A stretch of 50,522 bases of DNA from Vicingaceae bacterium (GCA_028336925.1 JAOKVV010000008.1:1-50522), one strand, 5' to 3'. Shown: positions 16,142 through 25,800, counted from the stretch's first letter. Program-made: numbers and translations. The notes: generated by a model from the letters alone, not told the origin.

Positions 16142-17465
16142 ATGAGATAAATTCAAGAAGTTTTTCTAATGCCACTCCACGGCTTCCTTTTATTAAAATA
16201 GCCGAGTTGTTTATAGATTTTAACTCACTTGAATCGACTAAATGTTGTCGTTCTTCAAAAAACTTATATGCTGGATATTTTTTCGAATGCTTACTAAAGT
16301 GTTTTCCAACAAAAATGCCATTTGTTGGCTTTAAAGAAACCACTAATTCCAAAATAGATTGATGTTCTTCAAAGCTCGCTTCTCCTAATTCAAACATATC
16401 ACCTAAGATTAATGCCTTTTCTTTAGTTGAATTTAGCTGAGCGAATGACTCCAATGCAGCATTCATACTCGTTGGGTTGGCGTTATAAGCATCTAAATAA
16501 ATCGTATTATTTCCTTTCTCAATGATTTGTGACCGATTCATATCAGATTGGTAGCTAGAAACAGCATCATTAATATCATTTTCATCTACACCGAAATAAT
16601 TTCCAACGCAAACTGCTGCCAACAAATTGTCATAATTATAACTGCCAAATAGCTGACTTGTGATAGGCTCATTAGATTTAGTCGTTACTCCATCGTAAGA
16701 CCAATTCCAAATAAAAGAAATGAATGGATTGCTTGATTCTAAGCTTCCTTCTAGATTGGCTTGTGCATTTTTTCCGTAGGTTACAGCTTTTAAGCCTCTA
16801 GCTTTAGCCATTTCTTGTAGTACATCTGAATCTGCATTAAGAAAGAGCTTTCCTTCCGATTGTTTGATGTAATCAAAGAGTTCTCCTTTTCCTTTTTTGA
16901 TTCCTTCTACACCACCAAAACCTTCTAGGTGTGCCTTACCTATGTTGGTTATCAAGCCGAAGTTGGGAGCTGCAATTTTACTTAAAAAGGCTATTTCTTC
17001 TTGATGATTAGCTCCCATTTCTATGATAGCAAGTTCATGTTCTTTTTTGATTGCTAATAAGGAAAGCGGAACACCAATATGGTTATTTAAATTTCCTGCT
17101 GTATAATACAAGTGAAACTTTTTGCTTAAAACTGCAGCCAATAATTCTTTGGTTGTTGTTTTGCCGTTAGATCCAGTAATGCCTATTATTGGTGTTTTAA
17201 GTATTTCTCGATGGTGTTTAGCTAAATCTTGAAGACTTGATAACACATCTTTTACTAAAAAATGCCTTTCTGCTAAAAGATCATTTACTTCTTCATCAAT
17301 TACAACATATTTAGCCCCTTTATCTATAGCTGACTTCGCATATAGATTTCCGTTAAAATTATCACCTTTTAATGCAAAGAAAATACAATCTTTTTCTATA
17401 TTTCTACTATCTGTAGATACTGCACTACTAGAAAGGAATGCAGCATATAATTCATTCAAATTCAT
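16140..17465 (-). CDS. murF: UDP-N-acetylmuramoyl-tripeptide--D-alanyl-D-alanine ligase
   Basis: The 441-residue cytoplasmic ligase adds D-Ala-D-Ala to the peptidoglycan precursor. The N-terminal domain has VSTDSRNIEKDCIFFALKG (the MurE/F substrate-binding SR motif). The ATP P loop GSNGKTT is at residues 98-104. ELAIIEMGANHQEEIAFLS and LITNIGKAHLEGFGG give the carbamate/Mg region. The C-terminal domain has YLDAYNANPTSMNAAL and ALILGDMFELG, both diagnostic for MurF. It is near gldJ in the same orientation but is separated from it by a terminator. Confidence 0.96.
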   Translation of the reverse strand: MNLNELYAAFLSSSAVSTDSRNIEKDCIFFALKGDNFNGNLYAKSAIDKGAKYVVIDEEVNDLLAERHFLVKDVLSSLQDLAKHHREILKTPIIGITGSNGKTTTKELLAAVLSKKFHLYYTAGNLNNHIGVPLSLLAIKKEHELAIIEMGANHQEEIAFLSKIAAPNFGLITNIGKAHLEGFGGVEGIKKGKGELFDYIKQSEGKLFLNADSDVLQEMAKARGLKAVTYGKNAQANLEGSLESSNPFISFIWNWSYDGVTTKSNEPITSQLFGSYNYDNLLAAVCVGNYFGVDENDINDAVSSYQSDMNRSQIIEKGNNTIYLDAYNANPTSMNAALESFAQLNSTKEKALILGDMFELGEASFEEHQSILELVVSLKPTNGIFVGKHFSKHSKKYPAYKFFEERQHLVDSSELKSINNSAILIKGSRGVALEKLLEFIS

Positions 17466-17472
17466 AATTATT

Positions 17473-17507
17473 CAAAAAAAAAGCCTCCTCAATAATGAGA
17501 AGGCTAA
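17473..17507 (-). terminator. gldJ intrinsic terminator
   Basis: On the minus strand AGCCTTCTCATTATTGAGGA folds into a stem with one mismatch (AGCCTTCTCA with TGAGGAGGCT), ending in a run of at least eight T. Confidence 0.85.
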
Positions 17508-17524
17508 ATTTAATAGATTATATC

Positions 17525-19006
17525 CTAATATCCACCCAAACCTACTGGGCTTCCTACTCTTGTCATTGCACATCTAAATCCTAAATACGGAGACGATTGA
17601 TCTTCATCTAAGAATCTTCTTGTTCCCGGAGTCATCCAATATGCACGGTCATTCCATGATCCGCCTTTATATACTCTTGCTCTATCTGAGATCAATGAGG
17701 TGGTACCGTAGTTGTACATAGCTTTATCGCCTTTCTCATCGTAGGCAGCTTTTGTGTCAAAGTACACACTAGATTCTAGGTCACCATCTTCGTAATTAAT
17801 TACGTCGGCCTGTTTATAATTTCTTCTTTCTTGTAGGTTATCATCTTCAACATTTACTTCTCTTCTTCTTAATCTACCCAAGCTATCCTTTTCTGCAATA
17901 TATCCATCCGCGTCTCTTTGCAGCGTTGTGAAGACATTTCCTCTAAAAGGTCTAAAGTCATCAACATCATCAAAAGAAAGTGGTCGATAAACGTCCATTA
18001 CCCATTCAGAAACATTACCTGCCATGTTGTACAAGCCATAATCGTTTGGCCAATAAGAGTAAACAGGTGCCGTAATTTCAGCATTGTCATTTAAGTAACC
18101 TGCAACACCCATATTATCACCATTTCCTCTTTTGTAGTTAGCCAACATCTGACCTAGATAATCGTCATCGGCATTTCTTACACCATGTCCATTCCAAGGG
18201 TAAAATTTCTTTTCTACAACTAATTCGCCAACGGTGTTTCCAACTAGACCATAAGCGGCATACTCCCATTCAGCTTCAGTCGGTAACCTGTAGTCTGGTA
18301 GTAGAATACCGTCTTCCATTTTAACATTTCTCGTTTCTTTATTTGGGTCCAAATCAATCATACCATCAATTCGTTTGCCGCTCTCATATTGTCCATTCAT
18401 GTATGCAGCGGTATTAAAATTGTCTTCGTTTATTTGGTTTGGATAATGATCAAATAAACCTTCTCGAATTAGAATTATTTCATTCACACGATCTGTTCTC
18501 CATGCGCAAAAATCGTTCGCTTGCAACCAATTTACCCCCACAACAGGATAATCTCTATAAGCCGGATGACGAAGGTAGTGCTCAACATACGGTTCGTTGT
18601 AGGCTAATTTACTTCTCCACACTAAAGTATCAGGTAACGCCTTCTTATATACCTCAGGATAGTCTGCTCCAAACACTCGGTTTACCCAATAAAGATATTC
18701 CAAGTAGTGAAAATTTGTAACTTCAGTTTCATCCATATAGAATGAAGATACAGTAACCGTTCTAGGCTTGTTATTCCAATCATAGAAAATATCTTGCTCA
18801 ATTCTACCCATCGTAAAACGTCCGCCTTCAATTAGAACAAGCCCAGGACCTGTTTCTTGTTCAGCGTATGGTATTTTCTCAAAACCACCGTTTTTTGGAT
18901 TATTATATTCCCATCCTGTTGATGAAGAACGCTCTCTTGAACAAGAAGCCATTAAAAATGAGATAACACCAATTAGTATAAAGGTGTAATTTTTAAAACT
19001 TTTCAT
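17525..19006 (-). CDS. gldJ: gliding-motility / type IX secretion lipoprotein GldJ
   Basis: The 493-residue product has a lipoprotein signal with lipobox LMASC and then a formylglycine-generating-enzyme (SUMF1)-like domain: ETGPGLVLIEGGRFTMGRIE, TVSSFYMDETEVTNFHYLEY, DYPVVGVNWLQANDFCAWR, RLPTEAEWEYAAYG, YNMAGNVSEWVMDVYRP, YKGGSWNDRAYW and SSPYLGFRCAM. GldJ and the related GldK carry this fold without being known sulfatase activators. In Flavobacterium johnsoniae, GldJ is needed for gliding and stable GldK. I place the start at ATG 19006: the longer frame opens with a TTG at 19033 that lies inside a consensus -7 box, and only the shorter start gives a clean signal peptide (MKSFKNYTFILIGVISFLMA). 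Confidence 0.93.
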   Translation of the reverse strand: MKSFKNYTFILIGVISFLMASCSRERSSSTGWEYNNPKNGGFEKIPYAEQETGPGLVLIEGGRFTMGRIEQDIFYDWNNKPRTVTVSSFYMDETEVTNFHYLEYLYWVNRVFGADYPEVYKKALPDTLVWRSKLAYNEPYVEHYLRHPAYRDYPVVGVNWLQANDFCAWRTDRVNEIILIREGLFDHYPNQINEDNFNTAAYMNGQYESGKRIDGMIDLDPNKETRNVKMEDGILLPDYRLPTEAEWEYAAYGLVGNTVGELVVEKKFYPWNGHGVRNADDDYLGQMLANYKRGNGDNMGVAGYLNDNAEITAPVYSYWPNDYGLYNMAGNVSEWVMDVYRPLSFDDVDDFRPFRGNVFTTLQRDADGYIAEKDSLGRLRRREVNVEDDNLQERRNYKQADVINYEDGDLESSVYFDTKAAYDEKGDKAMYNYGTTSLISDRARVYKGGSWNDRAYWMTPGTRRFLDEDQSSPYLGFRCAMTRVGSPVGLGGY

Positions 19007-19030
19007 AGTTTTTGCAGTATTTATAATGTT

Positions 19031-19038
19031 CAAAAATA
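19031..19038 (-). promoter_or_regulatory. -7 element of gldJ
   Basis: On the minus strand TATTTTTG (complement of 19031-19038) matches TAnnTTTG exactly, 24 bases before the ATG at 19006. It rules out the upstream TTG as the translation start. Confidence 0.55.
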
Positions 19039-19066
19039 GTGATTTTTATGATGTATTTACTATAAA

Positions 19067-20032
19067 CTAAAAAGAAGGGCAGCTTATTGTCTTAAATTTA
19101 ACTTTTCTGGGTGGACATGGAAGGTTAATTCTCATTGAAATTTCATGAGAACCTGCTGCCTTATTGGACAAAGTACTGGTAGTAATATCATAACTATAGC
19201 CGAACTTAAATTGGTCTGTTTCTATTCCAACTAATCCAATAAATGAATCACCGATTCTATGCCACAATCCTAATACAAGTGGACCTTTATTAGCATATAC
19301 ACCCAAATTAATATGTTGGAAATTTCCCTGTTGTTGAAATAATATGTTTGGTGACCAAGACATGTCCTCTGCTCGAATCCCAAATGGTAAAACAGCACCA
19401 ATATGAGCAGTATATTTTCTAGGAAGAGGCGACGGCCTACCTAGAAAAGATTCTTCAGGTTCTGTTAAATGGTGGACTGCTAAGCCGAAATAAAACTTTT
19501 CACTAAATCCTAAAATTCCTGCGGAAGCATCAAAATAAGAAGTACTTTCAGAAATAATAGGTTCGTTTGTTAAATTCACAAAACCCCTTCTTGGATCAAT
19601 CATATCGCCAAATCTCAGATTGTCTGTATCTACTGATCGTTGCATGTAAGTGCCTTGTGCACCAAATTTTATAGAAAAACGTCTATTTATCTCTAGCTGG
19701 TAGGAGTACATTAAACTTACATTGGTTGTGTTAAGCACTCCCTCTCCAGTCCGATCATTTAATATAAGTAACCCAAGGCCTCCGTTTATTGCGTCGAAAT
19801 GCTGATCATAACTAGCACTGGTAGTTATAAACGAATTATCAATACCGGGCCATTGATTTCTATAATTCATTAAAATTCTTGGACATTTAGCCGTTCCGGC
19901 AAATGCAGGATTTAAATATAAAGGGTTTGCGTAAAATTGAGAAAATCCTGGATCTTGGGCATAGGCAGCCGAATTCATCAGAATTTTAAATGTTAAATAT
20001 ATAAAGGTAAATCGCAATAGTGTCTTTCGCAT
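19067..20032 (-). CDS. PorP/SprF-family type IX secretion membrane protein
   Basis: The product is about 321 residues from ATG 20032, with a signal peptide ending near SAAYAQ. The mature start DPGFSQFYANPLYLNPAFAG is the hallmark of PorP/SprF proteins, and NYRNQWPGI and GLGLLILNDRTGEG follow as in the family. PorP-type barrels sit in the outer membrane. PorP itself is needed for type IX secretion in Porphyromonas, while SprF paralogues assist export of individual large adhesins such as SprB. Most Bacteroidota have many copies, so the client is unknown. The longer frame starts with TTG at 20041 and overlaps a TATATTTG element (20039-20046), so I prefer ATG 20032. It lies between gldJ and the divergent porU. 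Confidence 0.88.
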   Translation of the reverse strand: MRKTLLRFTFIYLTFKILMNSAAYAQDPGFSQFYANPLYLNPAFAGTAKCPRILMNYRNQWPGIDNSFITTSASYDQHFDAINGGLGLLILNDRTGEGVLNTTNVSLMYSYQLEINRRFSIKFGAQGTYMQRSVDTDNLRFGDMIDPRRGFVNLTNEPIISESTSYFDASAGILGFSEKFYFGLAVHHLTEPEESFLGRPSPLPRKYTAHIGAVLPFGIRAEDMSWSPNILFQQQGNFQHINLGVYANKGPLVLGLWHRIGDSFIGLVGIETDQFKFGYSYDITTSTLSNKAAGSHEISMRINLPCPPRKVKFKTISCPSF

Positions 20033-20155
20033 GGACAACAAATATAATTAAACAAACTAAAAAAATTATAAAGTGTTTAATTGAACTTAAAAAATCTTAA
20101 TAATCCGATTCACAATAATATTAAAATGGAATCGTTTTTATGCAACTAATTAGAT

Positions 20156-20163
20156 TAATTTTG
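20156..20163 (+). promoter_or_regulatory. -7 element of porU
   Basis: TAATTTTG at 20156-20163 matches TAnnTTTG, 25 bases before the porU ATG; the -33 region is T-rich without a clear TTG. A five-codon frame, ATG ACC TTA AAA TGA (20178-20192), overlaps the porU start codon. Confidence 0.4.
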
Positions 20164-20188
20164 AATCTATTCTTTAAATGACCTTAAA

Positions 20189-23100
20189 ATGACAACAATA
20201 AAACTCCATTTTATTTCAATTTCTATCTTTTTTATGGCTCTTATTGTCCCATTTTTAACTTTTGGGCAAGGGAATAAGTATAAAATAGCATCTGCTTCAA
20301 TTAAATCTGAGGTTTTATTTGGTCAATCGGTCCAACGATTTATATTTTTTGAAGGAGCCCATTATGATTTGTCTCGAGGAGAAATTCCCTATAAATTGAT
20401 TCAACTTCCTATTTCAAATCAAGTTAATTTAGTTAATGTTGCTCTTGATAATGAAGTTTATTCACCTGTTGATAATCAAGAAGTAATAAGTTTGTTGAAT
20501 AGTCAAGGTGGATTGCCTGACGTCATGATCAGAACTTCTTATGGATTCTTTAAAAAGCAAAAATTTGCTTCCTTAGAAGTATTTCCTTTTAAATTTAACT
20601 CCCTCACAGGTGCTGTAGAACAGCTTATTTCATTTGATATTACTTATTCTACTGCTAAAATACCGCCGGCTAATAATCAAAAAATAGCTGCTTTTTCATC
20701 AAATTCTGTGTTAGCTTCAGGAGAATGGTTTAAGTTATCAGTGGATAAGGATGGAGTTTTTAAGTTGGATGCTCAGTTTTTTGAATCTTTAGGTATTGAT
20801 ATTTCTACAATAAATCCACAAACTGTTAAAATATATGGGAATGAACATGGTATGTTACCGGCATTAAACTCTCAAAACAGTGTAGATGATTTAAAAGAAC
20901 TTCCTATCAAGTTTGAGGGTGAATTAGATGGTGTTTTTAATTCGTCAGATTATTTACTGTTTTATGGTAAGGGGCCTAATGAAGTTTATTATGATTCAAC
21001 AGTAGCTCGTTTTCGACAGAGAATGAATTTATATTCTGATAAAACATACTATTTCCTAACTTATGGAGGTGTAAATGGTAAGAGGATTAGCAGTCAAGCT
21101 TCCTTGACAACTACTGCGACCAATTTTGTTACAAATTTTGATGCTTTTCAGCATTATGAAAAAGAACGAATTAACTTGATTAAGTCAGGCCAACTTTGGC
21201 TTGGGGAGTCTTATGATGTAACTAACAATTATCAGTTTGTTTTTGATTTTCCGAATGTAGATCTTTCCGAGTCAGCGGTTTTAGAAACTTCATTTTTTGT
21301 TCGTTCAGGAGTTCCTAGTAAAGTTGATATTTCTATTGGAGCGAGCAACTTTACCATGAATTTGGGAACTGTTAATTTAAATCGTTACGAGGGGGCTTTT
21401 GCGTCAGAAGGACGTTCTACTTTTATTTTTAGCCCTTCATCGAATCTTGTTACAGTAAATACTTTGTTTAATAAACCTCAAGCCTCCTCTAAAGCTTGGC
21501 TTAATTTTCTTTCTATCAATGCTAAAAGAAGGCTAGTTTTTAATGGAAATCAATTTGGGTTTAGAAATATCAATTCTGTAGGTCCTAATGAAATTACCAA
21601 TTATACAATTACAGGACAACCTGAGAATGCAATCATTTGGGATGTTACATCCGTATTTGATGTAAAAAATCAGCTTTATACATCAAGTAGCAACTCTATA
21701 CAGTTTAATATTAAGACGGATCGCTTAAAAGAGTTAGTTGTTTTTGATACAGGATATGAAGAAGTCATTTTTGAAGGAGTCGTTGAAAACCAGAACCTAC
21801 ATCAATTAGAGAATATTGATTACGTAATTGTCAGTCATCCTCTTTTTATAGATCATGCTCAGCAACTAGCAAATTTTCATAGCAATGACGGTTTAAGGAT
21901 TAAGGTGGTTACTCCCAAACAAGTGTATAATGAATTTAGTGCTGGTTCACAAGATCCTGTTGCCATAAGATCTTTTTTAAGAATGCTCTATCAAAAAGCT
22001 ACAGCTCCTGAAAACTTACCTAAATATTTACTACTTTATGGTGATGGATCTTATGACCCAAAAGATCGACTTTCAGGTAATACCAACTTTATAGTTACCT
22101 ATCAAAGTCCTAATTCTGTTAGTCCTGTTGGTTCATTTGTTAGTGATGAGTATATGGGGCTGCTTGATCCCAACGAGGGTAAATTTGGTTCATTTGATAA
22201 TGATATGTTAGATGTTGGAGTTGGAAGATTTCCTGTTAAAACACTAGCTGAATCTCAGTCAGTCTTGACCAAAACAATGTCTTACAATACGCCTGCTACT
22301 CTTGGTGATTGGAGAAATGAGGCTGTTTTTGTGGCTGATGATGAGGACGGTACTTTGCACATGAATCATTCTGCGATTGTTTCTAGAAATTTAGATTCAA
22401 TTCCCTTCTTTAATGTTGAAAAGCTCTATTTAGATGCGTTTCCACAGGTATCTACACCTGGCGGAGATCGATATCCGTTAGCCAATATCGCAGTTAATTC
22501 AGCTATTAATAACGGTAGTTTGATTGTTAACTATACAGGTCATGGTGGAGAAACGGGTTGGACTGCCGAGCGTGTGGTAGGTGTTAGTGACATAAATGCA
22601 TGGACTAACTCTAAGCAATTGCCATTGTTTATTACAGCAACTTGCGAATTTAGCCGTTTTGACGATCCATTTAGAAATTCAGGAGGAGAATTGGTACTGT
22701 TGAACTCAAATGGCGGAGGTATTGCTTTAATGACAACAACTCGTCTTGTTTATGCGACTCCAAATCTATATTTGAATGACACGCTTTACAAAAGAATGTT
22801 TGAAAAGATAAATGGAAATTATAAGCGATTGGGGGATGTTTTTGCAGAGACGAAAGCGCAGCATTCTGGCTCCACAAATGCCAAAAATTTCACCTTGTTG
22901 GGAGACCCTGCTATTCGTTTAGCTATTCCTCGTTATAGCGTTGTAACCACCTCAATAAATGGTAATGCAATTTCAGGTAATGATACTTTAAAAGCGCTAA
23001 GTAAAGTAACTATCGAAGGTGAGGTTCGAGATGATAATGGAGCTCTGATGACTAATTTTAACGGGCTAATTTATCCTACAGTTTTTGACAAAATAAAAAC

Positions 23101-24004
23101 CTTCAAAACACTTAATAACGATAATAATGGTCCGTATACCTATAAATTAAGAAATAGCAGGCTGTTTAAAGGAAAGGCGAGTGTAGTAAATGGACGCTTT
23201 TCTTTTCAGTTTATTGTACCGAAGGATATCGTTTATAGTGTAGGCTCAGGAAAAATTAGTTATTACTCAAGCGATAATAATATTGACGCAACAGGGGGAA
23301 CGACAAACTTTATGATAGGAGGTACGGCAGACTCTGTTGATTTGGATACCGAAGGTCCCGAAATTGAGGCCTACTTAAATGATAAACAATTTATTTATGG
23401 CGGGATAACAGATGAGAATCCTATCCTTATTCTTGAGTTAAATGATCCACAGGGTATTAATACTGTTGGTAATGGTGTAGGTCGGGATATAGTAGCATAC
23501 TTGGATGACGAAACAGACAACACATTTGTTTTAAATGACTTTTATGAAGCAGAGTTGAATGATTACAGCAGAGGTAAAGTTACCTATCCATTTCAAGGCC
23601 TTTCTGAAGGTAAGCATCGACTTACCATAAAAGCATGGGACGTACATAATAACTCTTCCAATAAAACAATTGATTTTGAGGTTGTAATTCAGAAAGATGT
23701 CAAGCTTGATAATGTGCTTAACTATCCAAATCCATTCACCACAAATACTCAATTTTGGTTTGAGCATAATCAGGCTGGACAAGTTTTAGATGTGAAGGTC
23801 GATGTGTTTACGGTTAGTGGAAAACTAGTAAGGTCGATTACTGAAGTTGTGGTTGCCGAAGGCTATCACTCTAGACAGATTAATTGGGACGGTTTGGATG
23901 ACTTTGGCGATAAAATAGGCAGAGGAGTTTATGTGTATCGACTAAAGGTTCGGTCAAGAAATGGGTCAGTTGCTGAGAAATATGAAAAGTTGGTCATTTT
24001 ATAA
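20189..24004 (+). CDS. porU: type IX secretion system sortase PorU
   Basis: The 1271-residue protein has a signal peptide ending near residue 27 (LTFGQG). A propeptide-like beta-rich region follows, then a gingipain-type C25 cysteine peptidase domain at about residues 540-910. The catalytic dyad is visible: His785 in NYTGHGGETGW and Cys819 in FITATCEFSRF. The C terminus (from about residue 1175) has an Ig-like/FlgD-like fold with NYPNPFTTNTQF and GKLVRS, ending GVYVYRLKVRS. PorU cleaves the C-terminal signal of exported cargo at the cell surface and attaches A-LPS, in a complex with PorV and other attachment proteins. porV follows 68 bases downstream, as in other Bacteroidota. Length is normal. 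Confidence 0.95.
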   Translation: MTTIKLHFISISIFFMALIVPFLTFGQGNKYKIASASIKSEVLFGQSVQRFIFFEGAHYDLSRGEIPYKLIQLPISNQVNLVNVALDNEVYSPVDNQEVISLLNSQGGLPDVMIRTSYGFFKKQKFASLEVFPFKFNSLTGAVEQLISFDITYSTAKIPPANNQKIAAFSSNSVLASGEWFKLSVDKDGVFKLDAQFFESLGIDISTINPQTVKIYGNEHGMLPALNSQNSVDDLKELPIKFEGELDGVFNSSDYLLFYGKGPNEVYYDSTVARFRQRMNLYSDKTYYFLTYGGVNGKRISSQASLTTTATNFVTNFDAFQHYEKERINLIKSGQLWLGESYDVTNNYQFVFDFPNVDLSESAVLETSFFVRSGVPSKVDISIGASNFTMNLGTVNLNRYEGAFASEGRSTFIFSPSSNLVTVNTLFNKPQASSKAWLNFLSINAKRRLVFNGNQFGFRNINSVGPNEITNYTITGQPENAIIWDVTSVFDVKNQLYTSSSNSIQFNIKTDRLKELVVFDTGYEEVIFEGVVENQNLHQLENIDYVIVSHPLFIDHAQQLANFHSNDGLRIKVVTPKQVYNEFSAGSQDPVAIRSFLRMLYQKATAPENLPKYLLLYGDGSYDPKDRLSGNTNFIVTYQSPNSVSPVGSFVSDEYMGLLDPNEGKFGSFDNDMLDVGVGRFPVKTLAESQSVLTKTMSYNTPATLGDWRNEAVFVADDEDGTLHMNHSAIVSRNLDSIPFFNVEKLYLDAFPQVSTPGGDRYPLANIAVNSAINNGSLIVNYTGHGGETGWTAERVVGVSDINAWTNSKQLPLFITATCEFSRFDDPFRNSGGELVLLNSNGGGIALMTTTRLVYATPNLYLNDTLYKRMFEKINGNYKRLGDVFAETKAQHSGSTNAKNFTLLGDPAIRLAIPRYSVVTTSINGNAISGNDTLKALSKVTIEGEVRDDNGALMTNFNGLIYPTVFDKIKTFKTLNNDNNGPYTYKLRNSRLFKGKASVVNGRFSFQFIVPKDIVYSVGSGKISYYSSDNNIDATGGTTNFMIGGTADSVDLDTEGPEIEAYLNDKQFIYGGITDENPILILELNDPQGINTVGNGVGRDIVAYLDDETDNTFVLNDFYEAELNDYSRGKVTYPFQGLSEGKHRLTIKAWDVHNNSSNKTIDFEVVIQKDVKLDNVLNYPNPFTTNTQFWFEHNQAGQVLDVKVDVFTVSGKLVRSITEVVVAEGYHSRQINWDGLDDFGDKIGRGVYVYRLKVRSRNGSVAEKYEKLVIL

Positions 24005-24034
24005 TATTGTTAAAATCTCATCATTTAGAATTCT

Positions 24035-24042
24035 TATATTTG
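24035..24042 (+). promoter_or_regulatory. -7 element of porV
   Basis: TATATTTG at 24035-24042 matches TAnnTTTG exactly, 31 bases before the porV ATG. A TTG lies at 24007-24009, a somewhat long 25-base spacing. It suggests porV can be transcribed separately from porU. Confidence 0.45.
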
Positions 24043-24072
24043 CGTCCGTTTGGTAAAAATTAAAATAGATCA

Positions 24073-25287
24073 ATGAAATTCAGAAATATAATTAGTTATT
24101 GCATTCTTTTTATTTCGTTTGTGGGGTATGCTTTTGCACAACAAACGAATCAATTCAAAAGGGCAGATCAAGTTCAATTAAATACCATTACTACGGCAGT
24201 TCCATTTCTTCAAATTACGCCTGATTCAAGATCAGGGGCTCTTGGAGATGCAGGAGTTGCTTTATCTCCAGATGCAAATTCTACACACTCCAACCCATCA
24301 AAACTAGCTTTTATTGAAGAGGATATGGGGGTGTCATTATCTTATTCTCCTTGGTTGAGAAATCTAGTTCCTGATATAAACTTATCCTATGTTTCTTTCT
24401 TTAAGCGTATAGATAAGAGATCTGCAATTGGAGCATCACTAAGGTATTTTTCACTTGGTAAAATTACCTTTACAAATGATCAAGCACAGGCTATTGGAGA
24501 TTTTAATCCGAATGAATTTGGGATTGATTTTACTTACGCTTCAAAACTTTCAGACTATTTTTCAATTGGTGTTACCGGTAGGTTTATAAACTCTAATTTG
24601 ACACAAGGTCAGGCAGAATCAAATCCAGGAAGAGCTGTTGCTGTAGATGTTTCAGCATTTTATGAAAGTGATCGATTTAGGTTAGGTGATTATAATGCGG
24701 TGGCTAGAGCAGGTGCAAATATTTCTAACATTGGTTCTAAAATTTCTTATACAGAAACCTCTGATGCTGATTTCATTCCGATTAACATGCGTTTAGGGGC
24801 CGGTTTAACATTGGATCTTGATGACTATAACCAATTAACTTTTTTGTTTGATGTAAATAAGCTATTGGTTCCAACGCCACCAATTTATCAGTTAAATGAA
24901 GATGGTGGGTTAGTTATTGATTCTGAGGGGAATCCTGTTATTGAAGAAGGAGAAGACCCTAATAGAGGTATTGCTAGTGGTATGTTTGGTTCATTTAATG
25001 ATGCACCAGGAGGTTCTGCTGAAGAGTTTAGAGAGCTTAATTATTCTGTTGGTTTAGAATATTGGTATGATCAACAGTTTGCCGTAAGATTAGGTTATTT
25101 TTATGAGCATCCAACCAAAGGAGCGCGTCAATTTTTTACAGCAGGTTTGGGATTAAGGCTTAATGTAATTGGAATTGATTTGGCTTATTTAGTTGGGAAT
25201 GCACAACGAAATCCATTGGCTAATACGGTTAGACTATCCTTATTAATCAATTTTGACGATATGACTAAGCCAAATACTAACAATTAG
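24073..25287 (+). CDS. porV: type IX secretion outer-membrane protein PorV (LptO)
   Basis: The 404-residue product has a signal peptide ending near GYAFAQ and is a FadL-like barrel. The mature start includes TITTAVPFLQITPDSRSGAL followed by GDAGVALSPDANSTHSNPSK, the diagnostic PorV segment. PorV shuttles cargo carrying type IX C-terminal signals from the translocon to the PorU attachment complex. Later segments such as FYEHPTKGARQFFTAGLGLR are also family-typical. A short acidic insertion (EDGGLVIDSEGNPVIEEGED) sits in a loop at about residue 276. ispF starts one base after its stop, so the two are likely cotranscribed. Confidence 0.95.
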   Translation: MKFRNIISYCILFISFVGYAFAQQTNQFKRADQVQLNTITTAVPFLQITPDSRSGALGDAGVALSPDANSTHSNPSKLAFIEEDMGVSLSYSPWLRNLVPDINLSYVSFFKRIDKRSAIGASLRYFSLGKITFTNDQAQAIGDFNPNEFGIDFTYASKLSDYFSIGVTGRFINSNLTQGQAESNPGRAVAVDVSAFYESDRFRLGDYNAVARAGANISNIGSKISYTETSDADFIPINMRLGAGLTLDLDDYNQLTFLFDVNKLLVPTPPIYQLNEDGGLVIDSEGNPVIEEGEDPNRGIASGMFGSFNDAPGGSAEEFRELNYSVGLEYWYDQQFAVRLGYFYEHPTKGARQFFTAGLGLRLNVIGIDLAYLVGNAQRNPLANTVRLSLLINFDDMTKPNTNN

Positions 25288-25288
25288 G

Positions 25289-25768
25289 ATGAAGATTAGA
25301 GTAGGTTTTGGTTTTGACGTTCATCAATTGGAGGATGGTAAAGATTTTTGGCTAGGAGGAATTAAAGTTCCACATACTAAAGGAGCAACAGGTCACTCAG
25401 ACGCAGATGTTTTGATTCACACTATTTGTGATGCATTGCTTGGGGCAGCCAATTTAAGAGACATAGGCTTTCACTTTCCGCCTACTGATATTACTTATAA
25501 AGGTATTGATAGCAAAATCTTATTGAAAGATGTAGTAACCTTATTAAAAGATAAAGGTTATGCTATTGGTAATATAGATGCTACTATTGCATTAGAACTT
25601 CCTAAAGTTAATCCGCATATTCCTGCCATGAAGGAGGCACTTATTCCGATATTAGAAATTGAGGAAGGTGATTTATCAATTAAGGCAACTACCACAGAAA
25701 GGTTAGGTTTCGAAGGACGACAAGAAGGGGTGTCTGCATACGCTACTGTTTTAATCCAGAAGAAATAA
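25289..25768 (+). CDS. ispF: 2-C-methyl-D-erythritol 2,4-cyclodiphosphate synthase
   Basis: The 159-residue enzyme of the MEP isoprenoid pathway converts CDP-methylerythritol 2-phosphate to the cyclic diphosphate. The metal ligands are clear: Asp10 and His12 in FGFDVHQL, and His44 in GHSDADVLIH. The C terminus has IKATTTERLGFEGRQEGVSA, the conserved trimer/nucleotide region. Length is normal. The ATG lies one base after the porV stop, an unusual pairing of isoprenoid synthesis with secretion genes that is probably only transcriptional. Confidence 0.97.
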   Translation: MKIRVGFGFDVHQLEDGKDFWLGGIKVPHTKGATGHSDADVLIHTICDALLGAANLRDIGFHFPPTDITYKGIDSKILLKDVVTLLKDKGYAIGNIDATIALELPKVNPHIPAMKEALIPILEIEEGDLSIKATTTERLGFEGRQEGVSAYATVLIQKK

Positions 25769-25769
25769 T

Positions 25770-25800
25770 AGACCTTTTTTGTAATTGTAGGGTCTTTTTT
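25770..25800 (+). terminator. possible weak terminator after ispF
   Basis: AGACC (25771-25775) can pair with GGTCT (25791-25795) around a long loop and is followed by a T run. The stem is short, so termination may be partial. Confidence 0.35.

Noticed and set aside
17525-19006. GldJ as a sulfatase-modifying (formylglycine-generating) enzyme
   Set aside because: The fold matches, but the lipoprotein signal, the type IX gene neighbourhood and close resemblance to GldJ make a structural gliding/secretion role far more likely.
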